From assembly GCA_945643635.1 (NCBI GenBank), contig CALZFC010000018.1, forward strand, positions 2,647,501 through 2,711,500: DNA of 64,000 nucleotides. Direction: 5' to 3'. Shown piece by piece: positions 1 through 14,462 of the stretch (position 1 is the first letter of the stretch; each line of letters opens with the position of its first letter). The notes under the pieces are model-generated. The model saw only the letters and a program-made list of their open reading frames with translations, was not told where the DNA came from and made no database searches. This DNA comes from Allodiplogaster sudhausi. Lineage: Eukaryota > Nematoda > Chromadorea > Rhabditida > Diplogasteridae. The translations under genes and the position numbers were made by a program.

Positions 1-1088
1 GAAATCGCACAGTTAATGTTGTTGCTATTTATACATGTTAGAGTAATATCCATGAATTTATTTTCTTCTTCATCTATTTATTAACTTATGCTATTTCATA
101 GCGTGATATTCTTCATATCGTAAAAGAAATCAAGTTAACATTCTCCCGGATGGTTACTGCGGTTGGGAAGTGCAATCCTTTTCGGATGCAAGTTCCTGGT
201 AATACTGCTCCCAGACACACCTGGCGAGGGTGTCGAGAGAGACAGAGAGACAGAGAAAGAGGCTGACTGAGAGACAAGAGTGAGAGAAGACAGAGAAAGA
301 TAAAGAGAGAGGGCGAGAGAAGCAGAGCGAAGGTCATCCAAGGGCACGCACAGAAGAAGGCAGCTTATTCTGAGTGCATAAGTGACTTGAGCAGCTGCAG
401 CTGCGTTATGACTGCTAAGCATTACCATGTGCCTCTCTCTTCATCTCTTTCCCTTTCTCTCTCTCTCCCTCTCTCATTCTCTCTCTCTCTAGCACTCCCA
501 CTTTCCTGCTCTCTCATTTCCTCTCACCCTTCCCACCTTCTACTTGCCCTCGCTCCGTCACCTCTCCTACCGAACCGTTGCCTTGATCTGGTCTTGTCTG
601 CAAATCGCACAGATTTTTCCTTGTATTCGTATTCCTCTTCCAATATTCGCCACAATCCGCGCGATTGCTGAAAGAAGCGACCTTTCTCCACCAACCACTG
701 CGCGGTTTCTCTTTTGACAGCCGCAGATTAATTTTGTCAGAAGAAACATATTGACATTTTTCCGCAAAGTGTGACATTTCAACAAAATGGTGGCGAAAAT
801 TGGATTCCGGTAGAGATGCTCTAAATACTATGTATATGTCAATTTATAAGTACATATATTTATTTTTTTCGTCCGCGCTGCAACTTTCGCTCAATACAAT
901 TGTCTTCGCTTTCAAAAAGGATATGACAGAAACTAGTGGCGTTTAGAAGTACATATGCATTCGGATCCCGAAGAAAGGAAAATTATTTGAAGAAAACAAA
1001 AACTGATTGTGAGGATTTAATAAATTACTGCTGTATTTACATTACATATACGTTTGCCTTATTTGAGGTACTCGAGATCGAGAATATC
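1..1088. other. upstream AT-rich and CT/GA-rich DNA
   Basis: No supportable gene. Imperfect GA tracts lie near 225-335 and CT tracts near 430-500; the rest is AT-rich. The promoter and any 5' UTR of the SH2 gene that starts at 1089 may lie here, but no core promoter element could be identified with confidence. Confidence 0.5.
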
Positions 1089-1570
1089 ATGGCGAGATCA
1101 ATGGACGTGTCGGAAGGCGTCGCAAGGCACACGGCCACTCCCGCGAGCCAGCCACTCAGGGTCGACAAGAGGCCGCAGTCTTCGTATGTTAAGGTGAGAA
1201 GAACATTTATTTTGGACAATTATTTTAGGTTAAAGTAGAAGGGAAATCTAGCTTTTATCAAGATATAATTGACATCTAATTTATTAAAAAGACAAGAATT
1301 GATATTTCCTACAGTACTATGTGGTTGAGATTTATAATTTTTAAAAATTAAAACATAATAAGTCCAAAAGTTTACAATCCTTGCTCCAGAGCTCTTTCCG
1401 TTCAGTTTGCAGCAAAACAAAATGCACTTGGTTTACCCCGCCCAGCTACCCGCTCTCCCTTGTCTACTCACTTCATCTTGCCAATCCCCTCTTTTCCTCC
1501 CTCCCCCGGGCACGTCCTGTGACGGGGGAGGGGAACGCCTTGTCACGTCACGAGAAGCAGAGTTTGGATT

Positions 1571-1608
<38 letters not shown>

Positions 1609-2231
1609 AAGAGAGAGAGAAAGACAGAGAGAAAGACAGAGAGAGAAAGGGAGAGAAGGAGAGAGATCGCAAGATAAAGCCTAGGCTTATGGTTAGTGAG
1701 CCTCCCTTAGGACCGTAGGCTGGCAGTGAGATGAACACATCACATAACCTCAATGACTTGCTGCTTCTTCGTGACGCATGTGTACATACATATGTACCTA
1801 TGTACATACATACATATCCGAATATGCAAACCAAATCGACGTGCGATTATCCAGAAGCGCACAATTTGATCGGACATTTTGGAACTTTCCGAAAGTTCCG
1901 AAAGTTCCTGCACCCCTGGTTGTTGGGCGGTACTGTACATAGATATGTCCAGATAAGGAAGACGAAAAGGGAACATCTTTCTTAATCTTGTTTCATGCTC
2001 GGCCTAGTTGTTACTATTCCTAAATTGGAACGTCTCTCTCTTTCTTCTCTATCGCCTATCTCTTCTCTCTCTCTCTCTCGCTCTCTCTCTCTTTCTCTCT
2101 CTCTCCACCGCATGCGAATGTTGTCCACCACCAACTCCCCGAACAAATGATGTTCACTTCGCTTTCAACGTTGATTGGATGCCTCTGCATAAAAGGAGCA
2201 CGAAGAAAAAATACTCATCTTATATCCTTCC

Positions 2232-2319
<88 letters not shown>

Positions 2320-2480
2320 CCATCTCTAGTTTTGAATCAACTCCTCCTCTCCAGTTAACCATTTCTCATTTATCGCTGCCCTCCGTCTGGTGAATATGAC
2401 AGGAGACATGTACAAAATAGTGGGTATGCTTGTCTGTTGTCTCCCTCCTCCTCCTCCTCCTCCTCCTCCTCCTCCTCCTC

Positions 2481-2521
<41 letters not shown>

Positions 2522-4375
2522 GCTGTCTGCTTCTCTGACTCTCCTCCAATGTGCTCTCACTCTCCCCTCGACATGTAGCCATATATACTGGTCAGTTTTT
2601 ACGATCCACAGGTGGCTCTCTCGGCCATGTCTTCCCTTCTCGGTCTTGCTTTTTGTCCTCCGCTCACCAGCGACAGGGCCTGATATAGTTTCTCTCTCTC
2701 TCGCTACTACTCTCTCTCTCGCTTTCTCTCCCTGCTGCTGTCTCTCTTTCTACCGTTGTAGCTCTCTTTCTATGTCTGTCTCTCTCAATATTTCTCTCTT
2801 TGTCCCATCCCTCACTCTCCCCGACTCTCAGATAATGCTCCTCCATCTTGCTTTCATCAAATTGCTCTGTCCTTTTGCATCATAAGATGAACCGCAGGAG
2901 ATGAAACCCATTGACACACTTATGAAGTAACTAACTCCTCATTTGCCTCTCTTCACCTTGTTCAGCCTTATCGCACCCCCATTTGTGCGTGAACTTTTTT
3001 GTCGTAAGTTTTTAACTCTTTTGCTGAATTTTTACAGCGATTTCTGGTCTGATTAGAAGATCCGCTTCTTTTATTAATTGTTTATTTTTATAGCCTGGTT
3101 AACTGCCGAAAGGGTTGGGGAGGGAGTGCGGGCTGTAAGCGGCAGTCCTCCTCCTCATCCGTGTCCTCATCGCTCTCCTTTGGCAAAGAAAGGCGTCAAC
3201 TTGCGTCACGGTCAACGCCCAATCTGCCGGGCACTTTATTCTCTCTTTCTTTTTACTCTCTCACACTCTCTCTACCTCTCTCTCTATCTCTGCCCTTCTC
3301 TGTCTACCTCAATTGCTCTGTCCCTTTTGTCACTGTTTTACTCTCACCTCTCCCTCACCCTCTCTCCCTCACCCTCTCTCCCTCCCCTCTCTCTCTCTCT
3401 CTCTCTCTCTTTCTTATCCCATCCGCAAACATCTCGGGTGAAATGAGCCAAATGGGTGTCTTTTGGCGCGACCGCCTCACCATTTTCACGGCCCTCTCCT
3501 CCCTTGTTGCGTATTCTTATCCAACGTGTCTCTTGCTATCAGCCCGCTCGTTTGCCTAATCACAGTGGAGCCTTCCCTTTGGTCTAGATCACCGCTAGCT
3601 TCTTATTCGGCCTGTATGTGCCTCGATTCACTCTCTATCTCTCTCGTTCTCTCCCATCTCTCTTCTATCTTTCGTTATCTACCTCTATATCTCTCTCTTT
3701 CTTTCTTTCTCTCTCTCCCTGTCTCTCTGTCTCTCTCTCTGTCTCTCCCTCTTCCCATCTGCAATTTATCCCTCTTGCCTCCTCAGATCATTCTGACCAC
3801 TCAGCATTCATCTGGAAGCAGTTGTCCTGCGAGTGGCGCTGTCACAACTCCGGAAATTGCGCGCCAACTGCATATTTCTGTGTTTGTCCCATTTATCTCT
3901 CTCTCTTTCTCTCTCTCTCTCTCTTCCCTATTCTCTCTTTCTTTGTCATCCTCACTCTCTCTCTCTCTCTTTTCACACCCTTTTTATATTCCATATTTCT
4001 TGTTGGAGTACTTGCTCAAGACTCTCTCTCTCCCACTCTCTCTCTCTCTCCTCTCTTTCTCTCTTTCCTTCTCTCTTTCCCTTTCTCCAATCGCCATACT
4101 CTCTTCTCTTTCTAATCCATCCACAACCTCCTCCAATCTTCTTCCCTCTGCCTCTGGCGCACTTCTCATGTCTGCCCACTCGTTCCCTTTGTCTCACTAC
4201 ACGCCTTTCCCCGCCACTTTCGGTTGTGGCGAGTGTAGAAAGGAGGTTGGAAGCGATGCCTCTTCGCTGTCTGTCGCTGACTAAGACCCTCTTTCCTATT
4301 CTCACTCTCTTTCTCTCACTCTCTCTCTCTCTTTTTCTCTTTCTCCTCCTCTCTCTCTCTTTCTCTCTTTCTCCT

Positions 4376-4406
<31 letters not shown>

Positions 4407-4958
4407 TTCTCGCAACCTCTCCCAATTATGCTTTTAAGTGCATGTACCTGAAGGTGCGTCCGTTTCTCTTTTTCATACATATTCTCGGGCTTTTACCTTC
4501 TGCCAAATGATTTGCCTTCAACGTATGACTCCTTTTCCTCTATATTTATTTCGATCTTCCTATCTCTCTCTCTCTCTGTCTATTCCTTTCTCACTCTCTC
4601 TCTCTCTATCTCTCTCTCTCTCTCTCTCTCTCCCTAGACATGACTTCAACTTTCCGAAACAAAGAAGCTTCCTCCGAGAGTGGTGTTTCAATGAATGAAA
4701 TGGCAATCGTTCTCCATTTTTTGCTAATCAGTCAGTCGTGTCCTTTTAGGCAATTAAATCATTGGAGGCACGCGCTGAATAAAAAGCAAATTGCTTGAGA
4801 ATTCGGAAATGGCAGTCGAGATAGACGAAAACGAAAGAAAGAAACAGAGAGATCGAGAGAGAGAGAAAAAGAGAGAGAGAAGAAAGAGAGAGAAGAGAAA
4901 GGAGAGCGAGAGAGAAGAGAGAGAGAGAGAGAAGTGAGAGAGAGAATAGCGAGAGAGA

Positions 4959-5013
<55 letters not shown>

Positions 5014-5691
5014 GGAGAGAAGTGAACCAAGAGAAGCTTTGCCATTCTTGTTGTTATTCTCAGCATTGCACTAATTTGTTCATTTGCTTCGTCATTGAAT
5101 TTTCTCTCGTTTACAGTCTTCAGTTTCCATTTCTCATGTTTTTCTTCTTCTTTTCTAGAGATCTCTAACTAAATTTTTTTGATCACGATTTTCAGTCTCT
5201 ATTCGGTTTGTTGATTAAGAACGCAGAAACAAATTTGTGAAGGGACTTTGTTTTTCTATGGACTTGAAATTAGTTTTGATGTAGAAAATTTTTTTTTTCT
5301 GTGGTCCAGAAATGCTCTCAGAAGGAACTATGCCGTTACCAAATTCTATTGTTCGTCGTATCCCTTGTATTTGAACCCGTTGCCAGAGTTATGTACTTAC
5401 ATATGTATTCCGATCTTATCACGAGCCATATCTTTTGAGACGACCACGTGGCTGGAAAATTTGCCAACAATGAGGACTGTTTTGTTTCTTTCTTTATCTG
5501 CCTCTACTTCTCTTATTTTTTCTATCTAGCAATTCGCTCTCTCATGTTCTTTTCTCCTTTAATTTCTCCTTCAATTGTTTTCGTCTATCTTCTTTGTCTT
5601 TTGTTAGAATCTTGCTCTATCTGAAGATGCACGTCTCTGAAGATGGTTTTTTTCCATCTAATTTTTTTTGTTCTCTCAACTGACAGCCGCT

Positions 5692-5731
<40 letters not shown>

Positions 5732-6860
5732 ATCCTTGTCTCGCTCTCCATCTCTCTCTCTCTGTTACTCTTTTTATCTCTCTCTCTACTCCTTTCTCTC
5801 TCTTCTCTCTCTCTCTCTCAACCCCTCTGACTTTGTCTCTCTTATTCTTGCCCTTCGCCAGATTGGCAGGCTCACATCCTTCCGCTGTCACCAGTTAGTG
5901 CTGCAGCATGGGCGATGGCAGGTCAATCGGGAGGAAGAAAGGAGCTGAGAAATTGGGCAGGAAGCAAGAAATGAACTCAGAGGTATCGATAGGAAGGGAG
6001 AGGTAGACAATGAGAGCGGGAGAGAGAGAGAGAGAGTGTGGGGGTGTGAGAGAGCGAGTCAATGAAGTCAAAAGAAATATTACGAGGGAAAGAGAGGGAG
6101 ATGGAGAGAGGGAGAGTGAGAGAGAAATTGAGAAAGAGCTGGTGAGAGACAGGAAGATAACTTGTCGTGATATCGATAACAGCATAATCTCGGAGGATTA
6201 GTGGAGAGAATAAATTTCAGGAAGTGGGCGCGAGCAATCGCTGGAAATAGGCATTGCTTGCTACTGATAAGAAGACTTTATGTATTTGCCTCACACCACC
6301 TGCCTCTGCCTTTATGTCCTCGTGGCCTTTTAGGAGGTCAATTTCTGAGGAACGCGAAGGGGACGTGGTGGCATTTGGGTATATTTAAAATGTAAGAACT
6401 ATATGGCTTCCGTTTACTTCTCCTTCCTCCCCTCCCTTCTCTTTATCTTATCACTCTGGATTTATCGGTTCTGCTTCTCTCTCTCTCTTCTCTCTCTTTC
6501 TCTCTCTCTCTCTTCTCTCTCTCTGTGTCTCTCACATCAGCCCTTCCACCCCAGTAGTCCTCATCATCTTCTTCTATTCCCTTAATCACGCAGTCATGCC
6601 CACCCCGTTATCATCCTCATGTGGCTGCCGCATGCACTTGCGCAACAACACAATCGAGGTTGTTGTTCTCTCTCTCTCTCTTGCACTTTCTCTCTTTCTC
6701 TATCTTTATCCCTCTCTCTCTCTCGCTCTCTCGCTCTTTCCCTATCTGACGCCCCGGAGAAGATAGGCAAGAGATATGCCCTCTGATCCTTGGCGTTATC
6801 GCTTTACTCTCCTCTCTCTGCCTCTCCCTCCGTCTCGCTCTGCCTCTTCTCCTTCCCCCT

Positions 6861-6894
<34 letters not shown>

Positions 6895-8508
6895 ATACCT
6901 TTCTCTCCCTCTGTCTCTCTCTCCTTGCCAATATTCCATCACTCCTCCCTCCCTGTTTTCGTTCTTATCATCTCCTCACATCACCACTCTTCCCTTCTAG
7001 TAGCTACTTATCCTCCCTCTCCTCTGCCACTCTGCACCCTCTTCCTCTGCAACACTCTCTCACCGCCGTTCCCACCCATTTCTCCCTCTGATCCCCTCCA
7101 ACGGGTATTATTCTCATTCTGGCATCATTGTTTTTGTCCTCTTCTTACTCCTATCCTTTTGTTTTTCTCCCCTCTTTACATTGTCGTTATCTCTCGGACC
7201 TGCCACCTCACTTCCTCGTACACTGGCCTTCGTTAATCTATGTCTGTATGTACATATGTGCTCTTCACACGCAAAATATTTCCTCACAATAAATTGTCGT
7301 ACTCCATCCCGTAGTAATGTTTTCAGTTCTTACTTTCCAAAATATATGTATGTAGGTAGGAATTAACTGCAGACTATATGTTTAATGAAATTTTTACTCA
7401 AATCATATGAAAATTGAAATGAAAAGTATGAGTCAGATGAGTTGCCCTTTGTTGTTTCCCAACTGTTGTGCCATGCAGGTATTTCTCATAGCTCTCTCTC
7501 GCACTCTTTTTCTTTCTCTATCTTTCTTCTATCTCTCTCCCTCTCTCCTTCTCTTCCTTCCTCACTATCTACCTCTCTTCCTCCTTTCCTCTCTCTCTCA
7601 CTGTCTCTGTCTCTCTTTCTCTGTCTCTGTCTCTGTCCTCTCTCCCTCGCCAAATGATTCACGTTTGAACACGTCGCCTGCGGCTGTTTCATGGTCGTTT
7701 TTTGATTCAGCTTCTCTACCTCGGGTGCATCATCACAAGCTTCATCATCCGATTTGTACTCTTTAAACAAAGTTGTGTATTTTTCTCTGTCTCTCTCCTT
7801 GAATCTCACTCACTCTATCACTCTCTTTCTTTCTATCTCTCTCTCACGCTCTCTGTCACACTGTCGCTCTCTCTCTCTCTCACGTAGAGCATACGCGAAG
7901 TAAAATGCGGCACAGTCACGGCCCCGCCTCCACCCCCTTCCCCGTAATCACAGCGTCCTTCCCCTTCTTGTCTCCTCCTCCTCTCTCTGCTCCATTCTGC
8001 CAGTCACGCCTTCTCCTTCTTCACGACAAGGAATACTCCTCTGCTTTCATGTTTTCTATCCTGTTTAATCTTAACCTTTCTCCCTGTCGGATATTCTGTT
8101 CTATAATCTCGATAACTCTCTTCCCCGCCGCGGCTTCTCCATTTACACCCACATTTAATCTGAGGGAATCTTCAGTCTTGTCGTTGGCGCACTTCATCTT
8201 TTCCTATTTTGCTTCCGGCGCCGCCCGATTTTGTAGTGTGTGCATGTGCTCTCGAGTATCTGTCTCCTTTGCACCCTTTTGTCTTCTCTCTCGCTCTCGC
8301 TCTCTCTCTCTCTCTCTTTTTCTCTCTCTCGCTCACTTCTGATCTTCTGTGCTTGTTCTGTGTGGAGAGTTCTCTAGTCTTTCTGCTGCTTGCTTCCTGT
8401 CTCAAACTAACATAGACAAGAGGATCCGAAAAAAGGCGAGAGAGAGAGACTGGGAGTGAGAGAAAGAGAGAGAGAAAGAGAAGAATAGATCAAGAATGCA
8501 AGATGAGG

Positions 8509-8546
<38 letters not shown>

Positions 8547-9285
8547 AATGTGCCTGTAAGAGTGATGTATGGGTGTATGTAGATGTATGTAAAGAAAAAA
8601 GACGGGAGATAGAAAGAGAAAGAGAGGGAGCGAGAGAGAGAGAGAGAGAATGAGTGAGAGAGTGCTGAGAAAGAGAGACTGAAGAGCGTTTTGGAGTGCC
8701 AAGTGACTGACTGTTCTCTCCATTCTCGCTTGTAGATTTTCGCGAACGCTGAGCTGGACAGGGAGAGCTTGAAAAAGGAGCGTGTTGCATAAGAGGAAAT
8801 GGACTGAGAAAGTGTCTCGCCCGGATTTGGCCTCATTCTCTTCTGTTTCTCTCTAGAGTTCTGTCACCAATGCTAGAATTAGGGCTCGACGCAATTAGAG
8901 AGAGCTAGGGAGACACGCAGAGACAGAGAGAGAGAGACAGAGAGAGAGAGAGAGGCAGAGACAGAGAGAGACAGAGAGAGAGAGGCAGAGACAGAGAGAG
9001 AGACAGAGAGAGAGAGAGAGGCAGAGACAGAGAGAGACAGAGAGAGAGAGAGAGGCAGAGACAGAGAGAGAGAGACAGAGAGAGAGAGAGAGGCAGAGAC
9101 AGAGAGAGACAGAGAGAGAGAGAGAGGCAGAGACAGAGAGAGAGAGACAGAGAGAGAGAGAGAGGCAGAGACAGAGAGAGAGAGACAGAGAGAGAGAGAG
9201 AGGCAGAGACAGAGAGAGAGAGACAGAGAGAGAGAGAGAGGCAGAGACAGAGAGAGAGAGACAGAGAGAGAGAGAGGCAGAGACA

Positions 9286-9316
<31 letters not shown>

Positions 9317-9885
9317 GCAGAGACAGAGAGAGAGAGAGAGAGGCAGAGACAGAGAGAGAGAGACAGAGAGAGAGAGAGAGGCAGAGACAGAGAGAGAGAG
9401 ACAGAGAGAGAGAGAGAGGCAGAGACAGAGAGAGAGAGACAGAGAGAGAGAGGCAGAGACAGAGAGAGACAGAGAGAGAGAGAGAGAGGCAGAGACAGAG
9501 AGAGGCAGAGACAGAGAGAGAGAGACAGAGAGAGAGAGAGAGGCAGAGACAGAGAGAGAGAGACAGAGAGAGAGAGAGAGGCAGAGACAGAGAGAGAGAG
9601 ACAGAGAGAGAGAGAGAGGCAGAGACAGAGAGAGACAGAGAGAGAGAGAGAGGCAGAGACAGAGAGAGAGAGACAGAGAGAGAGAGAGAGGCAGAGACAG
9701 AGAGAGACAGAGAGAGAGAGAGAGGCAGAGACAGAGAGAGAGAGACAGAGAGAGAGAGAGAGGCAGAGACAGAGAGAGAGAGACAGAGAGAGAGAGAGAG
9801 GCAGAGACAGAGAGAGAGAGACAGAGAGAGAGAGAGAGGCAGAGACAGAGAGAGAGAGACAGAGAGAGAGAGAGAGGCAGAGACA

Positions 9886-9916
<31 letters not shown>

Positions 9917-10771
9917 GCAGAGACAGAGAGAGACAGAGAGAGAGAGAGAGGCAGAGACAGAGAGAGAGAGACAGAGAGAGAGAGAGAGGCAGAGACAGAG
10001 AGAGACAGAGAGAGAGAGAGAGGCAGAGACAGAGAGAGGCAGAGACAGAGAGAGAGAGACAGAGAGAGAGAGAGAGGCAGAGACAGAGAGAGAGAGACAG
10101 AGAGAGAGAGAGAGGCAGAGACAGAGAGAGAGAGACAGAGAGAGAGAGAGGCAGAGACAGAGAGAGAGAGACAGAGAGAGAGAGAGAGGCAGAGACAGAG
10201 AGAGACAGAGAGAGAGAGAGAGGCAGAGACAGAGAGAGAGAGACAGAGAGAGAGAGAGAGGCAGAGACAGAGAGAGAGAGACAGAGAGAGAGAGAGAGGC
10301 AGAGACAGAGAGAGAGAGACAGAGAGAGAGAGAGAGGCAGAGACAGAGAGAGAGAGACAGAGACAGAGAGAGAGGCAGAGACAGAGAGAGAGAGAAAGAG
10401 AAGAAAAGATGTTGTCTTGAGTTGCCACAAACGGGAATGATCTTTGCGTTCCATCTTATCTCTTTATGATATTACTTTACACCATTCTACACTCTCTTTC
10501 TGGCATATTCGGTTACCGAACGAATACTTTGATATCTGTAAAGAAGATTATAAATCATGCGGCAGCTACAAGTGACGAGACATAGCTAAAGCTCTATATA
10601 TTTTTAGCAACTCGTGATTTCAAGTATGCCTTCCTTCTTTTTTTCTCTTGCTTTTTTCGGCAAGTTGTTCGCGACCGACTCTCTCTCTCTCGCGCTCACT
10701 CTCACTCTCATTTCTTACACACTCTATTTTCCATCGTATTATCCACTTTTCTTAGCATCATTCTCTTCTCT

Positions 10772-10810
<39 letters not shown>

Positions 10811-11467
10811 CTTTCGTATTCTGCCTCCCACTTTGCATGCTCCACTCTGCTCTCGTGTCGCTCTTCCACTTGCTGTCCTTTTTCCGGCCCAGAAGCCACT
10901 GCGGCTGCCGAAATGAATGAGAGGGGAGGGAGTTGCTATCACTCTTCAGTAGTTTAGACAAAAGCAGAGAAAGAGAGAGAGAGAGAGAGAGCGAGAGAGA
11001 GTAGAGAAAGAGAGAAAAAGCAGAATGAAGAATGGGTGTACATTGCGAGAGGCGATGCCAAGGGAGAAGCGGGCTAGATTCCATCGCATTGAAGAAACCC
11101 CCCCCCCCCCCACCACCGAGGGAGTTATTGTGGGTTCCTCTTCCATTTCCTCCACCCCCGCGCTGCCATCTTGGGGAGGAGAGGGATAAGGTAGAGAGCA
11201 GGAGGGAGAGGAAGACTTGGAGAATTGTATGAAGAGAAAGAGAGAGAGCGAGAGAGAGAGAGAGAAAGAGAGAGACCGATCTCGGGAGAGTGACTACTTC
11301 CACTGGTCTTTCTAGCCTTTGGGCCACTGTCCTAAAGTAATCGTGTATCTCTCCTCTTCACTTGGAATGAAGTTTATTTATTTTTTAGTGCTGCGATTTT
11401 AATGCAATCTTTAAAAATCTTCAACAATCGTGGCGTGATATTCTTTGTTTCTAAAATTTGACTTTAA

Positions 11468-11507
<40 letters not shown>

Positions 11508-12549
11508 CTCTCCTCTCTCTCTCACCCTCTCTCACCCTCTCTCTCTCTCTCCTGCAGATGCCCTCTCCTCCAGTGCCATTGGCAGAGAAGCGTCACTCGT
11601 CGTCTGCCTTCCTCTCTCGCCTCCTCGGCTCCTCTTCCTCCTCTCACAAATCTTCTTCTGCTCCTCAGCCTCGTCGACCCGAATCCGACTCCTCTTCCGA
11701 TGACATCGGCACGGATCCCAAGGCAAAGAAGCGGAGGTCGGCCTAATTTATGTTAAAAAAAATTATATTAAAGAATAACATTTTAATGCAATTTTTATAT
11801 ATTTTTTATGTAATTAATCTGAACAAAAAAAAAAATTTTTTTTCGCACTAGGAAGACTTTATTTCATCCCGGTGGTTTCACTGGTCCGGTTTGCTATATT
11901 TATTTGGCAATGCCGCGGTTGAACGCTGAGTATCTCATGACCAGGATAAATAACATATCAGTGCTATCGAAAAGTCAGCCGGGTGTTAATCTAATTATAG
12001 TCTAAAATGGTCGAAAAACTGAAATTTATATTTCGAAGTCTCTCATTCTGCAAGAGAAGTCAGCAATTCACGAATTGCACCCGTCGCCCTCTCTTGAACA
12101 TGCAATATAAAAAATCTTTATCTACTGGGACGATTTGATTGCAACCCCGGTGGTTTTAGTTGCATGACGTAGTATATTATTTGGCTAATGGTATGCCTAG
12201 GCTTCAACGCTTTCAGAGAATTGTCATCTTCCAAATGAAATATTTTCAATAACTTTGATTAATCAGTCATGGATTTTGTAGATGATAACTACCTTTATAA
12301 TCACAAATGCTGTTATAAGTTCTCGAAGTAATTTCTACATCAGCTAGGAATGTCACGTTTTTGCAGACGTCGCCCGGTGTCGGCCGTCTTCTCTCAGGCC
12401 ATCCACCGTCTATCTTCATCCACTTCTATTCATCACAAAAGGGTACGGTACAATATCATTTGATTCTCTCTCTCTCTCTCTCTTTTCTCTCTCTCTCTCT
12501 CCCTCTGTCTCTCTCTCTTCCTCTCTCTCTCTCTATCTCTCTCTTTTTC

Positions 12550-12589
<40 letters not shown>

Positions 12590-13507
12590 TCTTAGCTAAA
12601 TCTCATTTGGCTGGCTCGCTCACTTTGTTTGACTTTCCGCCGTTGATTCATTTACTTGATTCAAAGGAATCAGTAGACATTGCTAACAGACTTGAGAAGA
12701 GCGAGAGAGGAAGAGAGTGAAAGAGAGAGAAAGCAAAGGAGTAGAGATAAGGAAAAGAGAGAGAGGATCGCGGGGAAGAAAGGGCGAAATCAGAGACAAG
12801 CAACTGTCACGGATCCAGTTTTTTAATTTAATCCACCACCACCGAAGAGGCCGTCGCTTCTTCGTACACCGCGTTATGAAAGTTGATATCCACTCATTCC
12901 ATTCGGCTTGCTCGGGATGAAATGTCAAAAGATCATAGATCCCGACACGATTGTCTGAGGGTCAAGAGCTACACTTTGTAAAGTTACCGTATCCTATACG
13001 CATATGATCGTAACATAGTTTTAAAATAAGAATTCATACTGTGGTTTTCCATTTAAGAGGCTCAGATTAGCGACCAAGCATGTTTTACACAGTTGAAGCC
13101 AGCTTTTCCTCCAATACCATATGAAGAAAGCAACCGTCGTAAGCATGGAAATCTTACAAAAAAACATTTTGCATAGGGCTTCAAGGTTTTTCCGCAGGAA
13201 GAAAAGACAAAATATTTTAGGGCTTCATTAGATATGTGTCTTGAACCTGTGACACTTGTTTCTCCTTCAAAGATTAGCCTCTGCAATCCAAGAAGCACTT
13301 CTCTCTCCCTCTTTCGCTCTTTCTCTCTCTATCTCTCTCTCTCTATTTCTCTCTATTTCTCTCTCTCTCTCTCTCTCTCTGTTGAGATGCTAAAAGCAGA
13401 GAAGAGATCTCATCAAAAATGGTTCTCATATTTCCTATGCTCTTCCATACATTCTCTTTCGTCGATTGCGTAAGAGAGCCAGAAGAGAACACGGTGGGAA
13501 AAGCCTT

Positions 13508-13558
<51 letters not shown>

Positions 13559-13703
13559 AGAAGGAGAATAATGAAAAGAGAGCGTGTTGGAGAAAAAAAC
13601 GTTAGAGAAGACAGAAAAAGACTGTTTCTTGTGTACTCCCTGCTCTCTCTAATGATCTCTCTCTCTTTCTCTCACCTCTCTCTATGTTCTATCTCTTCTT
13701 CTC

Positions 13704-13739
<36 letters not shown>

Positions 13740-13920
13740 ACCACTGTCAGCCGACTAATTTGATTAGCGTCCTAAACATGTTCTCTGCAACATATGATCA
13801 GTACCTCTTTGTTGTCCACGACGAGAAATGAAATGCCATCGTTTGCGCAATGTTTCAGTTGAGGCTTACGTCGAGGCTACAAATTAGCTGCTGTGAGAGA
13901 TGAGCGTGAGAGCGAGAGAG

Positions 13921-13957
<37 letters not shown>

Positions 13958-14409
13958 GGCGAGTGGGAGAGAGAGGGCGAGAGAGAGAGAGAGGGAGAGA
14001 GAGACAGGGCGCAGGTGAGAGACAAATAGAGAAAGAGAACGAGAGAGGAAGACATGGTGAGAGGCCGTTTTCCCCGTTGTCTGTATGGGGTATTGTTTAA
14101 GATAAGTCCGAAATTAGCAACAAAAACATCTATTAGGCATTCTTTTCCATTTCCAATTGCCTGTTGTTTATACATATTAATTATCTCATTATTGTCCTCG
14201 CTGTCCTCTCACCTTTCTCTCTATCCTCTCTCTCTCCTCTCGCACTGAGATTTCTCTCCTCTCCTTCTTTCCATCTCTCTCACTCTCCTCTCTCTCTAAA
14301 CTCTCTCTCCTTTCTCACTCTCCTCTCTCTCTATGCTCTTTCTCTCCTCTCTCTCTAAACTCTTTCTCCTTTCTCACTCTCCTCTCTCTATACTCTCTCT
14401 CCTCTCTCA

Positions 14410-14462
<53 letters not shown>

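Larger units (their letters stand above)
1194..11557 (+). other. intron 1 of SH2 gene: 10.4 kb of CT/GA-rich DNA
   Basis: Strong donor (AAG then GTGAGA) at 1194 and acceptor CTGCAG at 11557. The intron contains dozens of CT or GA dinucleotide tracts whose purine-rich strand switches repeatedly. For example it is CT-rich on + at 2040-4420 and 5690-8340, and GA-rich on + at 1570-1670, 4840-5025 and 8440-10400. No other exon was recognised; open frames here are low-complexity Ser/Leu or Arg/Glu translations of the repeats. Confidence 0.7.

Noticed and set aside
1881..1908. GGAACTTTCCGAAAGTTCCGAAAGTTCC, resembling a heat-shock element
   Set aside because: The TTC-to-GAA spacing is one base rather than the canonical two, and there is no promoter context; better seen as a short palindromic repeat.
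8895..10396. Regular repeats considered as a CRISPR array
   Set aside because: No unique spacers, the units are simple-sequence DNA, and the window is eukaryotic.
8895..10454. Two overlapping ~510-codon Ser/Leu/Cys frames on the minus strand
   Set aside because: Translation of a 38-bp minisatellite; several frames are open simultaneously and there is no start context or domain.
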